The notes under the pieces: model-generated | Database searches by the model: none | Seen by the model: only the letters and a program-made list of their open reading frames with translations | What the model was told of the DNA's origin: nothing | In this document: one piece after another, positions 51,492 through 60,403 of the stretch | Layout: each line of letters starts with the position of its first letter | Numbering within the stretch: the stretch's first letter is position 1 | Position numbers and translations under genes: made by a program | From: Nocardia flavorosea NBRC 108225 | GTDB taxonomy: Bacteria; Actinomycetota; Actinomycetes; Mycobacteriales; Mycobacteriaceae | Direction of reading: 5' to 3' | Assembly: GCF_001613385.1 (NCBI RefSeq) | Contig: NZ_BDCG01000012.1 | Location: forward strand, 531,015 to 595,014 | DNA length: 64,000 nucleotides

Positions 51492-53221
51492 GAGGCCTGC
51501 TCAGCGGCAGCCATTTCCTGCTCTTCCTGCTCACCGGGAATGTCCACGGGGAGCCGTTCGGCCAATTTGTACCGCAGCGCGGCGGCGATCAACTCGGCGA
51601 ACAGCGGATGCGGCCGCGTCGGCCGGCTCTTCAGTTCCGGATGCGCCTGCGTGCCCACGAAGAACGGGTGGATATCCCCGGGAAGTTCGACGAACTCCAC
51701 CAGATGCCCGTCCGGCGAGGTACCGCTGAACCGGAGCCCGCTCGTGGCGATCTTGTCGCGGTAGCTGTTGTTCACCTCGTACCGGTGCCGATGCCGTTCG
51801 GAAACCTCGTTGGCCCGGTAGGCCCGGGCCACCACCGACCCCTTCTCCAGTACCGCGGGGTAGGCGCCGAGCCGCATGGTGCCGCCCAGGTCGGCCTCGC
51901 CTGCCACAGCCTGTTCCTGATCGGCCATCGTGGAGATCACCGGATGTTCGGTCTCGGGTTCGAATTCGGCGGAATTGGCATCGTCGAGTCCCACCGAACG
52001 CGCCGCCTCGATCACCATGCACTGCAATCCCAGGCACAACCCGAGCAGCGGCAGTTTGCGGGTCCGGGCGTGGTGGATGGCACCGACCTTGCCCTCGATC
52101 CCGCGGATCCCGAATCCGCCCGGGATCAGCACCGCGTCCACATCGCGCAGCGCGGCCTGCGCCCCGGCCGGGGTTTCGCAATCATCGGATTGCACCCAGC
52201 GCAGTTTCACCTTCGCGCGATGCGCGAAACCGCCCGCCCGCAGCGCCTCGGTGACCGACAGATAGGCATCCGGCAGGTCGACGTACTTGCCGACCAGCGC
52301 GACCTCCACCGTTTCCCGCGGCGTATGCACGCGGTCGAGCAGATCACCCCAGACCGCCCAGTCGACATCGCGGAACGGCAATCCGAGTTTGCGCACCACG
52401 TACGCATCGAGGCCTTCCCGGTGCAGCACCTTCGGGATGTCGTAGATCGACGGAGCGTCCGGAGTGGATATGCACGCATCGACCTCCACATCGCACATCA
52501 GCGCAATCTTGCTCTTCAGTCCGGCCGATACCTCACGATCACAGCGCAGGATCAGCGCGTCGGGCTGGATACCGATACTGCGCAGCGCCGCCACCGAATG
52601 CTGAGTGGGTTTCGTCTTGAGCTCCCCCGAGGGCGCCAGATACGGCACCAGCGAAACGTGCAGGAAGAAGACATTGTCGCGGCCGACGTCGTGCCGGATC
52701 TGCCGGGCGGCCTCGAGGAACGGCTGCGATTCGATATCGCCGACGGTCCCGCCGATCTCGGTGATCACCACATCCGGTTCCTGCCCCTGCAGGTCGGGCC
52801 CGCGCATCGCCAGGACGCGCGCCTTGATCTCGTCGGTGATATGCGGAATCACCTGCACGGTATCGCCGAGATATTCGCCGCGCCGTTCCTTGGCGATCAC
52901 CGAGGAGTAGACCTGGCCGGTGGTGACGTTGGCGTCCTTCGACAGGTCGCGATCGAGAAACCGCTCGTAATGCCCCACATCGAGATCGGTCTCGGCGCCG
53001 TCCTCGGTCACGAACACCTCGCCGTGCTGGAACGGGTTCATGGTGCCGGGATCGACGTTCAAATAGGGGTCGAGCTTCTGCATGGTGACTCGTAGCCCCC
53101 GCGAGGTCAGCAACTGACCGAGACTGGAGGCGGTGAGACCCTTACCGAGTGAAGAGGCGACACCACCGCTCACGAAGATGTGTTTGGTGGCTGTGCGCGC
53201 CTGAATCCGTGTATGACCCAC
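51488..53221 (-). CDS. pyrG: CTP synthase
   Basis: 577 residues from GTG at 53221. The N-terminal synthase domain has the P-loop SGGVASSLGKGLTASSLGQL. The C-terminal glutamine amidotransferase has the nucleophile Cys in LLGLCLGLQC and the His-Pro-Glu of AHPEL. It makes CTP from UTP, ATP and glutamine. It is co-directional and overlapping with the nudix gene. A gene-free gap lies upstream, where mycobacteria have mctB/steB. Confidence 0.97.
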   Translation of the reverse strand: MGHTRIQARTATKHIFVSGGVASSLGKGLTASSLGQLLTSRGLRVTMQKLDPYLNVDPGTMNPFQHGEVFVTEDGAETDLDVGHYERFLDRDLSKDANVTTGQVYSSVIAKERRGEYLGDTVQVIPHITDEIKARVLAMRGPDLQGQEPDVVITEIGGTVGDIESQPFLEAARQIRHDVGRDNVFFLHVSLVPYLAPSGELKTKPTQHSVAALRSIGIQPDALILRCDREVSAGLKSKIALMCDVEVDACISTPDAPSIYDIPKVLHREGLDAYVVRKLGLPFRDVDWAVWGDLLDRVHTPRETVEVALVGKYVDLPDAYLSVTEALRAGGFAHRAKVKLRWVQSDDCETPAGAQAALRDVDAVLIPGGFGIRGIEGKVGAIHHARTRKLPLLGLCLGLQCMVIEAARSVGLDDANSAEFEPETEHPVISTMADQEQAVAGEADLGGTMRLGAYPAVLEKGSVVARAYRANEVSERHRHRYEVNNSYRDKIATSGLRFSGTSPDGHLVEFVELPGDIHPFFVGTQAHPELKSRPTRPHPLFAELIAAALRYKLAERLPVDIPGEQEEQEMAAAEQAS

Positions 53222-53853
53222 GGGTCTTCACAGTAACACGAAACCCACCCGGTGAACGACCACCACTCCCCGTTAACCACCCGATCGCCCACTCGGCCCA
53301 CTCGGACACTGCAGCCGCGACACCCTCACCTCTCCACATCCGCCCCGGCGGCACCACCGGCCACTTCCTCCCCACTCACGGTCCCGCACCGGAGTTTTCT
53401 CGCCGCAATACCCGAGCACGTCCGAGTGCTGAAGAGTTGCGCAGCACACCCGAGCACCACCTGCTTGCCGACCCGGCAACCAACTGCCCTCCCCGAGAAG
53501 GACGGCCGGAAGGACCGGCCAGGGAAGTGCGCCGGGCTGTCGATCCCCCGGAACACCAGGTCCACGCGTACGCAGTGCCCGACCTGTCCGGAAGCCCCGC
53601 ACGCGAAACCGACCACTCGGCCTACCCAGCCGGCACAGCTTCCGGAAACCCGGACCGGCCGGCCCTGTTGTCTGTGGGCCGATACAGTGTCGGATACCGG
53701 GCCACGGAACAGCCGTCCACGCGTCCCTGGCGCCGTGTCGGCGGCACGGATCCTGGACGCGATCGACAGCCCGGCCGTGTCGCGCGGCAGCAGACCGCCC
53801 CCGAAACCGTCCGCGGATCCCGAGCCGGCCGCCGCGACCCCGTTGCGACCCGG
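53222..53853. other. Gene-free gap where mctB/steB is expected
   Basis: 632 bases between pyrG and steA. In mycobacteria and corynebacteria a roughly 310-residue DUF3186 gene (mctB/steB) lies here. No frame here encodes such a protein, and the longest minus-strand frames (about 100 residues) do not resemble it. The pyrG promoter must lie in this stretch. Confidence 0.55.
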
Positions 53854-55065
53854 CTATCCGGTCCGGCCGAGGACCTCCCGCCCCCAGAGTTCGGCCCGGG
53901 TCAGCACATCCTGTGCACCGGTCAGCATCTCACTGCCGTGCCCGACCGCCAGGATCGCGACGATCGCCGCCCCGAGCACCGCCAGCACCAGCAGTGCCGC
54001 CAGCACACCCGAGAAGCGGTTGCGGTACAGCGTCGCCACCGCGGATGCGTCCATGATCGACTCCCCGACCTTCAACCGGGTCAGGAAGGTCGCCGGGTTG
54101 CTGTCGCGGCGTCCGCGGTCGAAGAATTCCTCCAGCGTGACGCTCGCACCGGCCGTCACGATCAGCGCCGCCCCATGATGGTGGGCGAGCAACAGTGCCA
54201 GATCGGCGGGCGACCCGGAGGCCGGGAAGGTGATCGCCCCCAGGCCCAGGTCCTTCACCCGCTCCAACCCGTCGGCCCGGCCGTCGAGGTCTGCCGGAAT
54301 GATCAGTTCGGCGCCGCAGGTCAGCGTTTTGGCGGTCAGTTCGTCGGGATTGCCGACGATCAGATCCGGCCGGTACCCCGACCGCCGCAGCGTTTCGGCT
54401 CCCGCACCCACACCGATCAGGACCGGTGAGTATTCCTTGATGAACGGCTTGAGTTTCTTCAACTCCTCGGCGTGCCCCGGCCCCGCCCCGACCACCACTA
54501 CCTGCCGGCCGTTCAGTTCCAGGTCCGGTTTGGGTACGCCGATACCGTCCATGAGCAGCGAGGATTCGGTCCGGATGAATTCCAGCGCATCACCGGCGAA
54601 CGATTCCAGATGTTCGGCGAGCCCGTTACGCGCTTCCCGCATCCGTTCGGCGATCGCGTCCTCGCCCAGTTCGAGGCATTCGACCAGCACCTCGGGCTCC
54701 TTGCGGGTGAATCGATCGGCGTAGACGACGCCGTCCTCGATCCGCACCCGGACGCCGTCCTTGATCCGGCCGAAGGCATCCGAACTCACCGTATCGAGCA
54801 GCAGCACACCTCCTGCGACCAGAACCTCGGGTCCGACGTTCGGGTACCGGCCGGAGATCGACGGCGAGGTGTTCACCACCGCCGTCACCCCCGCGGCGAC
54901 GAGCTTGTCGGCGAGGGACTGATCGATGTCCATTTCATCGATAACGGCTATATCACCTGGCCCTATCCGCGTGAGTAGCCGCCGGGTATCACGGTCGACC
55001 CGGGCGGTCCCGGTCCGGCCGGGCAGTGTCTCGGAGTTCTTCGACAGCAGCGCCAGCATCCTCAT
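53854..55065 (-). CDS. steA: SteA-type cell-separation membrane protein (thiamin pyrophosphokinase-like fold)
   Basis: 403 residues from ATG at 55065 (MRMLALLSKN, matching the M. tuberculosis Rv1697 start). Conserved stretches against Rv1697 include SGRYPNVGPEVLV, LKPFIKEYSPVLIGVGAGAE, GYRPDLIVGNPDE, LLLAHHHGAALIVTAG and SNPATFLTRLKVGE. A single transmembrane helix near residues 365-385 (VLAALLVLAVLGAAIVAILA) ends the protein. In C. glutamicum SteA works with SteB to activate the RipC peptidoglycan hydrolase during daughter-cell separation. Its usual partner gene steB is missing next door. Confidence 0.93.
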   Translation of the reverse strand: MRMLALLSKNSETLPGRTGTARVDRDTRRLLTRIGPGDIAVIDEMDIDQSLADKLVAAGVTAVVNTSPSISGRYPNVGPEVLVAGGVLLLDTVSSDAFGRIKDGVRVRIEDGVVYADRFTRKEPEVLVECLELGEDAIAERMREARNGLAEHLESFAGDALEFIRTESSLLMDGIGVPKPDLELNGRQVVVVGAGPGHAEELKKLKPFIKEYSPVLIGVGAGAETLRRSGYRPDLIVGNPDELTAKTLTCGAELIIPADLDGRADGLERVKDLGLGAITFPASGSPADLALLLAHHHGAALIVTAGASVTLEEFFDRGRRDSNPATFLTRLKVGESIMDASAVATLYRNRFSGVLAALLVLAVLGAAIVAILAVGHGSEMLTGAQDVLTRAELWGREVLGRTG

Positions 55066-55246
55066 GTAGCGATGATGTCGGTAAACCCTCAACCTTCGGT
55101 GGAGACACGCCGCTGACCGGCCCCCCGATCACCCGCTCGAGCAATTGATCAGCTACCCGCGGGCGCGTGGCACCGGGTCGGCTGCACGCAGAAGCCGCGC
55201 CCGCGCGCCGTATGCTGCCGGGCACAGCTATCGAAGAGGAGACGCC

Positions 55247-55666
55247 ATGGCCAGCACCACCGTCGACACCGTGATCGCCGCCCCACGGGCGACCGTGTAC
55301 CGGCTGTTCGCGGACCGCGAGAGCATCAGCCCGTACCTCGCCGTGAACGTCACGCTCGTCCGGCCGGGCGAGACCGAACGCGAGGGCGTGGGCGCCCAGC
55401 ACAAGATCGGGGCCGGACCGGTCGGCGTGGTCGAGGAGATCACCGCTCTGGTACCGAACGAACGGATGGAATACAAGATCGTCAAGGGCGCTCCGGTGAA
55501 AAGCCATACCGGCGTCATCACCTTCGCCGACGCCGGCGACGGCACCCGTGTCACCTACACCATGACTTCCGACCCCTCCCTGCCTGTTCCCGCCAAGGCA
55601 CTGGAGATCGGCCTGAAGGGCCTCATCAATCCGTTCATCGCCGCCGCCCGCAAAGCCGTCCGCTGA
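55247..55666 (+). CDS. SRPBCC-family protein (polyketide cyclase/START-like)
   Basis: 139 residues from ATG at 55247 with AGAGGAG upstream. The SRPBCC fold starts TTVDTVIAAPRATVYRLFAD and ends with the long helix LEIGLKGLINPFIAAARKAV. It binds a hydrophobic ligand in a deep pocket; the function is unknown. It stands on the opposite strand between steA and recN, which are adjacent in M. tuberculosis, so it is an insertion into the conserved block. Confidence 0.9.
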   Translation: MASTTVDTVIAAPRATVYRLFADRESISPYLAVNVTLVRPGETEREGVGAQHKIGAGPVGVVEEITALVPNERMEYKIVKGAPVKSHTGVITFADAGDGTRVTYTMTSDPSLPVPAKALEIGLKGLINPFIAAARKAVR

Positions 55667-55699
55667 CCGGCCGCGGCAACAGGTGATCCCAGCCGGATC

Positions 55700-56203
55700 T
55701 CACGACCTCCCGAACACCGAGGCCGAACGGAAACCGGTCTGGGGACCCGGCACTCTCCCACGGCAGGCCCGGCGGTCGTGAGGGTCAGAACCGTTGGACG
55801 AACCGGTACCAACTGCCCTCGATATGCGTGTAGCCGATATCGCTGTCGCGGTGGCGCGGGCCCTGACCGGGCACACCGTGCGGGCCGCGACGGATTCGAG
55901 GCTGCCACTGGAAATCCGCCGGCCGAGATCTCCGGCAATACCGGCCCACGCGAAGAACAGCAGCCACCGGCTGCGATAGCGGATCGCCCCGAACAGCTCG
56001 AACACCAGCCACCGCGCACCCAGTAGCACCAGTGCCCAACCGGCCGCCACGAGAGAGGAAAACGCGGCATCCGACATCATCGACCACAGCATCGATACGC
56101 AACACACGCTCACCCACAGCGTGATCATCGCGACCGACACGCGCCACCACCGGGACGGGCCCGGAGCGGGACCGGTCCCGGCGTTGTGTTCTGTGGTGGA
56201 CAT
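55700..56203 (-). CDS. Putative three-helix membrane protein, possibly frameshifted
   Basis: ATG at 56203 opens a 167-codon frame. Its first 95 residues look real, with three membrane segments (VSVAMITLWVSVCCVSMLW, LVAAGWALVLLGARWLVFEL, WLLFFAWAGIAGD). After about residue 85 the translation becomes Ala/Thr/Arg-rich. A neighbouring frame ending at 55785 reads much more naturally (DFQWQPRIRRG, then DIGYTHIEGSWYRFVQRF) with typical codon usage. A one-base shift near 55925-55965 would join the two. It could be a true frameshift, a sequencing error or coincidence. No family recognised. Confidence 0.45.
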   Translation of the reverse strand: MSTTEHNAGTGPAPGPSRWWRVSVAMITLWVSVCCVSMLWSMMSDAAFSSLVAAGWALVLLGARWLVFELFGAIRYRSRWLLFFAWAGIAGDLGRRISSGSLESVAARTVCPVRARATATAISATRISRAVGTGSSNGSDPHDRRACRGRVPGPQTGFRSASVFGRS

Positions 56204-56570
56204 CGAATCGCGTCTCCTACGGGCAACGGCGCGGTTCCCGGAACCGGCGAGTTTCCCGGGTCGCGTCGTGCAGGCCTGGCAGACCACCAGCGCCCTTCGA
56301 AACCTGGGCACCCCGCCCGGCTGCGGCAGGAGGTGCGCCCCCGGGCGGCTCGGTGGCGTCTTCGGCACCGGCCCCGCCCGGCGATCGACTCCGGAGCGCT
56401 GATCCCCCTGGCCCCGCCGCGGGGACGCCGCGGCCCGCTGTCCGGTCCGGGCCACCTGCCCGACGAGCGCGCGATGGATCGGAACCCGGTTCGCTCGGAA
56501 CCCGTGATCCCGGCGATTGCGCTCGACGCCGTACACCGCGACTGCCGGTAGTGGCAGCCGTGCGCGGCGA
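56204..56570. other. Intergenic region between recN and the membrane protein gene
   Basis: 367 bases downstream of recN with no convincing gene. A weak CTGCC/GGCAG hairpin just after the recN stop is the only structure seen. Confidence 0.4.
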
Positions 56571-58343
56571 TCAGCGCGCCGCCATCCGTTCGGCCCGGGC
56601 GATATTGAGCAGTTCCCACGCGTGCGCGCGACCCGTTTCGGTGTCGTCGAGTCCGGCCAGCATCCGCGCGAGTTCCACGATCCGCTCGTCCTGGGTCAGC
56701 GCCCGGACCCCCGAATCCACGGCGCCTTCACCGTCATCGGATTTGTTCACCACCAGATGTGTATCGGCGAACGCCGCGACCTGCGCCAAATGGGTCACAA
56801 CGATCACCTGATGAGTGCGGGCCAGCCGGGCCAGCCGGCGCCCGATCTCGACCGCCGCCCGGCCGCCGACACCGGCGTCGACCTCGTCGAACACCATCGT
56901 CACCCCGTGTTCGTTCCCCGCCAGCACCACCTCGAGCGCCAGCATCACCCGGGAGAGCTCACCGCCGGAGGCGCTCTTGTTCAACGGCAGCGACTGCGCG
57001 CCGGAATGCGCGGCCAGCCGTAACTCCACCTCGTCCACCCCGGCGGGGCCGGCGTGGAGTTCGGTGCCGTCGATCAGCAGCGGCGCCGAATCCTGCGGCG
57101 CCGCCGGCACCGGGCGGACCTCGACGTCCAGCCGTGCCTTCCCCATTGCCAGCCCGCCGAGTTCCTCGCTCACCGCCGCGGCCAGCTCACCGGCCGCCGT
57201 CGTACGCGCCTGCGACAGTTTCACCGCCACGGCCCGTACCCGATCCGCGCCCGCATCGACCTCCGCTGCCAGTGCCGCCAGTGCCTCCTCGGACACATCC
57301 AGCGATTCCAGCTTCGTCCGCGCATCGTCGGCCCAGGCAAGCACCCCGTCGATATCGGGGGCGTATTTGCGGGTCAGCGATTTCAATTCGGCCTGCCGGG
57401 TCAACATGGAATCCAGCGCGCCGGGGTCCGACGGCAGATCCGACAGGTACCCGCTCAATTCCGTGGTCAGGTCCACCACCACCGCGATCGCATCGGCCAG
57501 CCGCGGCCCCAGCGCCGCCAGCGCCGGATCCTCGGAACCTTCGACCCGCGACCGCGCGACCCCCAGCGCATCCAGAGCGCCGGCGTTCTCCCCCGGATCG
57601 TCCTCCGGTCCCGCCAGCGCCTCGTGCGCGGTGGCCGCCGCTTCCCGCAGCGAATCCAGATCGCTGAGCCGGCGGATCTCGGCGACCAGCCGTTCGTCCT
57701 CACCGGGTTCGGGTGCGATCGCGTCGATTTCGGCGAGCGCCTGAGTGAGACGTTCCGCTTCGGCCGCCATCTCCCGGCTGCGCGCCGTCCGTTCCGTTAG
57801 CGCATTCCGCGCGTCCAGCCAGGCCCGCCGCTGCTCGGTGTACTCGCGCAGCAGCGGCCCCACCACCGCGTCCGCGAACTGATCCAGCGCCCGCAACTGC
57901 TGTTCGGGCCGCTGCAACCGCAATTGGTCGTTTTGCCCGTGCACGGTCAGCAACGGTGCGGTGAAATCCGCCAGCACCGAAGCCGGCACCCCGCGACCGC
58001 CCAGATGTGCCCGGGACCGGCCGTCGCTGCCCACCGTGCGGATCGCGATCACCGTACCGTCGTCATCCGCAACAGCTGCCGCGGCTTCCAGGACCTGCTC
58101 CGCGTCACCGCGTGCGGTCGCGTTCACCTCGTCGAGGGTGAACCGGCCCTCCACTACCGCACGGTTCGCACCGAGCCGCACCCGCCCGGCATCCGCCCGC
58201 GCCCCGCTGAGCAGGTGCAGACTGGTGACCACCATGGTTTTGCCCGCCCCGGTTTCCCCGGTGAGCACCGTCAGCCCTTCGTGGAATTGCGCGGTGGCCG
58301 TGGAGATGACGCCCAGTCCGTCAATTCGTATCTCTGTCAGCAC
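56571..58343 (-). CDS. recN: DNA repair protein RecN
   Basis: 590 residues from GTG at 58343. SMC-like ATPase with Walker A GLTVLTGETGAGKTMVVTSL (Thr where Ser is usual), two coiled-coil arms in the middle, and the C-terminal signature SGGELSRVMLALEVVL with Walker B VTMVFDEVDAGVGGRAAVEI. It holds sister DNA and promotes double-strand-break repair. The start overlaps nadK by 23 bases, as in the mycobacterial tlyA-ppnK-recN operon. Confidence 0.96.
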   Translation of the reverse strand: MLTEIRIDGLGVISTATAQFHEGLTVLTGETGAGKTMVVTSLHLLSGARADAGRVRLGANRAVVEGRFTLDEVNATARGDAEQVLEAAAAVADDDGTVIAIRTVGSDGRSRAHLGGRGVPASVLADFTAPLLTVHGQNDQLRLQRPEQQLRALDQFADAVVGPLLREYTEQRRAWLDARNALTERTARSREMAAEAERLTQALAEIDAIAPEPGEDERLVAEIRRLSDLDSLREAAATAHEALAGPEDDPGENAGALDALGVARSRVEGSEDPALAALGPRLADAIAVVVDLTTELSGYLSDLPSDPGALDSMLTRQAELKSLTRKYAPDIDGVLAWADDARTKLESLDVSEEALAALAAEVDAGADRVRAVAVKLSQARTTAAGELAAAVSEELGGLAMGKARLDVEVRPVPAAPQDSAPLLIDGTELHAGPAGVDEVELRLAAHSGAQSLPLNKSASGGELSRVMLALEVVLAGNEHGVTMVFDEVDAGVGGRAAVEIGRRLARLARTHQVIVVTHLAQVAAFADTHLVVNKSDDGEGAVDSGVRALTQDERIVELARMLAGLDDTETGRAHAWELLNIARAERMAAR

Positions 58344-59295
58344 GTGTGCCCTCCGTTCGCCGCCGGCCCCGCCAACCAGTTACCGGCAGCTCGAACTTGC
58401 GCACCATCCGGTCCGCGAACGGCGCGGAATCCAGCCGCACCCACCGCACCGGCTCGGCACCACGGATCGCTTCGACCCGGCCGCCTCGCGGCAATGCGAG
58501 GGTGCGCCTGCCATCCAGGAAAACTATCGCATCATGGCCGGTGGCAACGGATTCGACCGCGATCCTGGAGTCCGGGCTGGTCACCAGCGGGCGAGCGAAC
58601 AGGGCATGCGCATTGCTCGGAATCACCAGCAGCGCTTCCAGTTCCGGCCACACCACCGGACCCCCGGCGGAGAAAGCGTACGCGGTGGAACCGGTAGGGG
58701 TCGCGACAAGAATGCCGTCGCACCCGTAGGACGACACCGGCCGCCCATCGACTTCCAGGACCACTTCGAGAACACCCATCCGCGCGGCGTTCTCGATACT
58801 CGCCTCGTTCAACGCCCAGCCGCGCTCGATGATCTCGTCGTCGATCCGGACGCTGACATCGATGGTCATCCGTTCCTCGACCCGGTAGTCGCGGCGAACC
58901 ACCTGCGCGAGCGCTTCGTCGAGATGTTCGGCCTCGGCTTCGGTGAGAAAACCGATCCGGCCCAGATTGATCCCGAGCACCGGGACGGTGACATGCCGGG
59001 CCAGTTCCGCGGCCCGCAGCAGCGTGCCGTCACCGCCGAGCGCGAGCACCATCTCACAGCCCAGCGCCGCGTCCGGTTCGTGCGCCACCACCTGCACCGG
59101 ATATCCGCAGGGTTCGGTGACCGGTTCGGCACCGGACTCGAACCGCGTGCTGTAGGCCTCGTCGGCAAGCACCCGCAACCCGATTCCGGCTTCCGCACAG
59201 ATCTTCGCCACCCGATGCGCCGTTTCGCTGATCTCGGCGCGACCCGGATGCGATACCAGCAGTATCTCCCTGGCCCGGGGCGTACCCGCGTTCAT
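58321..59295 (-). CDS. nadK: NAD kinase
   Basis: 324 residues from ATG at 59295, overlapping the tlyA stop as ATGA. Diagnostic motifs: LALGGDGTLLRAA (GGDG), LNEASIE, and VATPTGSTAYAFSAGGP. It phosphorylates NAD to NADP. The Arg-rich C-terminal tail (GWRGRRRTEGTRAD) is variable. Middle gene of tlyA-nadK-recN. Confidence 0.96.
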   Translation of the reverse strand: MNAGTPRAREILLVSHPGRAEISETAHRVAKICAEAGIGLRVLADEAYSTRFESGAEPVTEPCGYPVQVVAHEPDAALGCEMVLALGGDGTLLRAAELARHVTVPVLGINLGRIGFLTEAEAEHLDEALAQVVRRDYRVEERMTIDVSVRIDDEIIERGWALNEASIENAARMGVLEVVLEVDGRPVSSYGCDGILVATPTGSTAYAFSAGGPVVWPELEALLVIPSNAHALFARPLVTSPDSRIAVESVATGHDAIVFLDGRRTLALPRGGRVEAIRGAEPVRWVRLDSAPFADRMVRKFELPVTGWRGRRRTEGTRADRDTN

Positions 59296-60113
59296 TGCGG
59301 TCCTTCTTCGACTGCCCGCCGCACCATCTCCGCCACCTCGCCGGCCGGATCGCCGGGTACGTCCTCCCGGCGCAGCCACAGAAAGTATTCGACATTTCCG
59401 GAGGGCCCCGGAAGCGGACTGGCCACTGCACCGATAATCCGCAGCCCGAGTTCGGCGGCCGTAGCGGCCACCGCGCATACCGCCTCCGCCCGTAACTTCG
59501 GATCGCGGACCACGCCGCCCGACCCCACCCGTTCCTTGCCGACCTCGAACTGTGGTTTCACCATCGGCACCAGATCGGCGCCGGCGGTGGTGCAGGCCGC
59601 CAGCGTGGGCAGGACCAGCGCCAGCGAAATGAACGACAGATCGGCGACCACCAGGTCCACCGGTCCCCCGATACCGTCCGGTGTCAGCGAGCGAACGTTG
59701 GTCCGGTCGAGTACATGCACCCGATCGTCGGTCCGCAACCGCCACACCAACTGCCCGTAGCCGACATCGGCGGCCACTACTTCTCGCGCCCCCCGACTGA
59801 GCAGCACATCGGTGAACCCGCCGGTCGATGCCCCCGCATCCAGGCAGCGCCGGTCCGTAATCGCCAGACCCCGCGGTTCGAACGCATCCAGCGCGCCCAG
59901 CAGCTTGTGTGCCCCGCGCGACGCCCAGGCCACCTCGTCGGCCTGTTCCTTGACCACCAGGGGTGTTCCGGTTTCCACCGCGGTCGCCGGTTTCACCGCC
60001 ACCGCACCGTTGATCAGGACCCGCCCGGCACCGATCAGTTCCACGGCATGATCGCGTGACCGCGCCAGTCCGCGGCGGACCAGTTCCGCGTCCACCCGCG
60101 CCCGCCTGGCCAC
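59292..60113 (-). CDS. tlyA: 16S/23S rRNA 2'-O-ribose methyltransferase TlyA
   Basis: 273 residues from GTG at 60113, one base after the previous stop; the start matches the known mycobacterial MARRARVDAEL. An N-terminal S4 RNA-binding domain (VRRGLARSRDHAVELIGAGR) and an FtsJ-like methylase with RCLDAGASTGGFTDVLLSRG and VDLVVADLSFISLALVLP. TlyA methylates cytidines in 16S and 23S rRNA, and in mycobacteria its loss gives capreomycin resistance. Confidence 0.95.
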   Translation of the reverse strand: MARRARVDAELVRRGLARSRDHAVELIGAGRVLINGAVAVKPATAVETGTPLVVKEQADEVAWASRGAHKLLGALDAFEPRGLAITDRRCLDAGASTGGFTDVLLSRGAREVVAADVGYGQLVWRLRTDDRVHVLDRTNVRSLTPDGIGGPVDLVVADLSFISLALVLPTLAACTTAGADLVPMVKPQFEVGKERVGSGGVVRDPKLRAEAVCAVAATAAELGLRIIGAVASPLPGPSGNVEYFLWLRREDVPGDPAGEVAEMVRRAVEEGPQ

Positions 60114-60114
60114 C

Positions 60115-60390
60115 TCAGATCTTGTCCACCGTCGCCAGAGCCTGGACCAGCACTTCGTGTGCCTGCTCCAGGATATGCGCGCGGCGGGCCAGGTCGGTTC
60201 CGGCGGATTCGTCCCCCGGTGCGCCGCCGGCCGGCCGGCCGGCGAGTTCGGCGAGCAGTTCACGAACTTCGGTGCGGATCTTGTCCGGATCGGCGAGATC
60301 GCCGTGGCCGGCCGCCCCGGGCAGATGCTGACCGGGCAGCGGAACCCGGGCGGCACCGGGGGTGTTCGGGCGAGGAGTCGGGGTAGTCAT
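60115..60390 (-). CDS. Small conserved protein upstream of tlyA (Rv1693-like)
   Basis: 91 residues. An N-terminal Pro/Gly-rich region is followed by helical KIRTEVRELLAELAG and LARRAHILEQAHEVLVQALA. A small conserved gene occupies the same place in mycobacteria. Function unknown. It is 13 bases downstream of the HAD gene and abuts tlyA, so it belongs to the same operon. Confidence 0.82.
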   Translation of the reverse strand: MTTPTPRPNTPGAARVPLPGQHLPGAAGHGDLADPDKIRTEVRELLAELAGRPAGGAPGDESAGTDLARRAHILEQAHEVLVQALATVDKI

Positions 60391-60403
60391 CGTGAGGTCA
60401 ACG

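Noticed and set aside
51134..53095. 653-codon plus-strand frame opposite pyrG
   Set aside because: Antisense to an unmistakable CTP synthase; composition typical of shadow frames.
57961..59760. 599-codon plus-strand frame opposite recN and nadK
   Set aside because: Both minus-strand genes carry complete motifs; the plus-strand frame does not.
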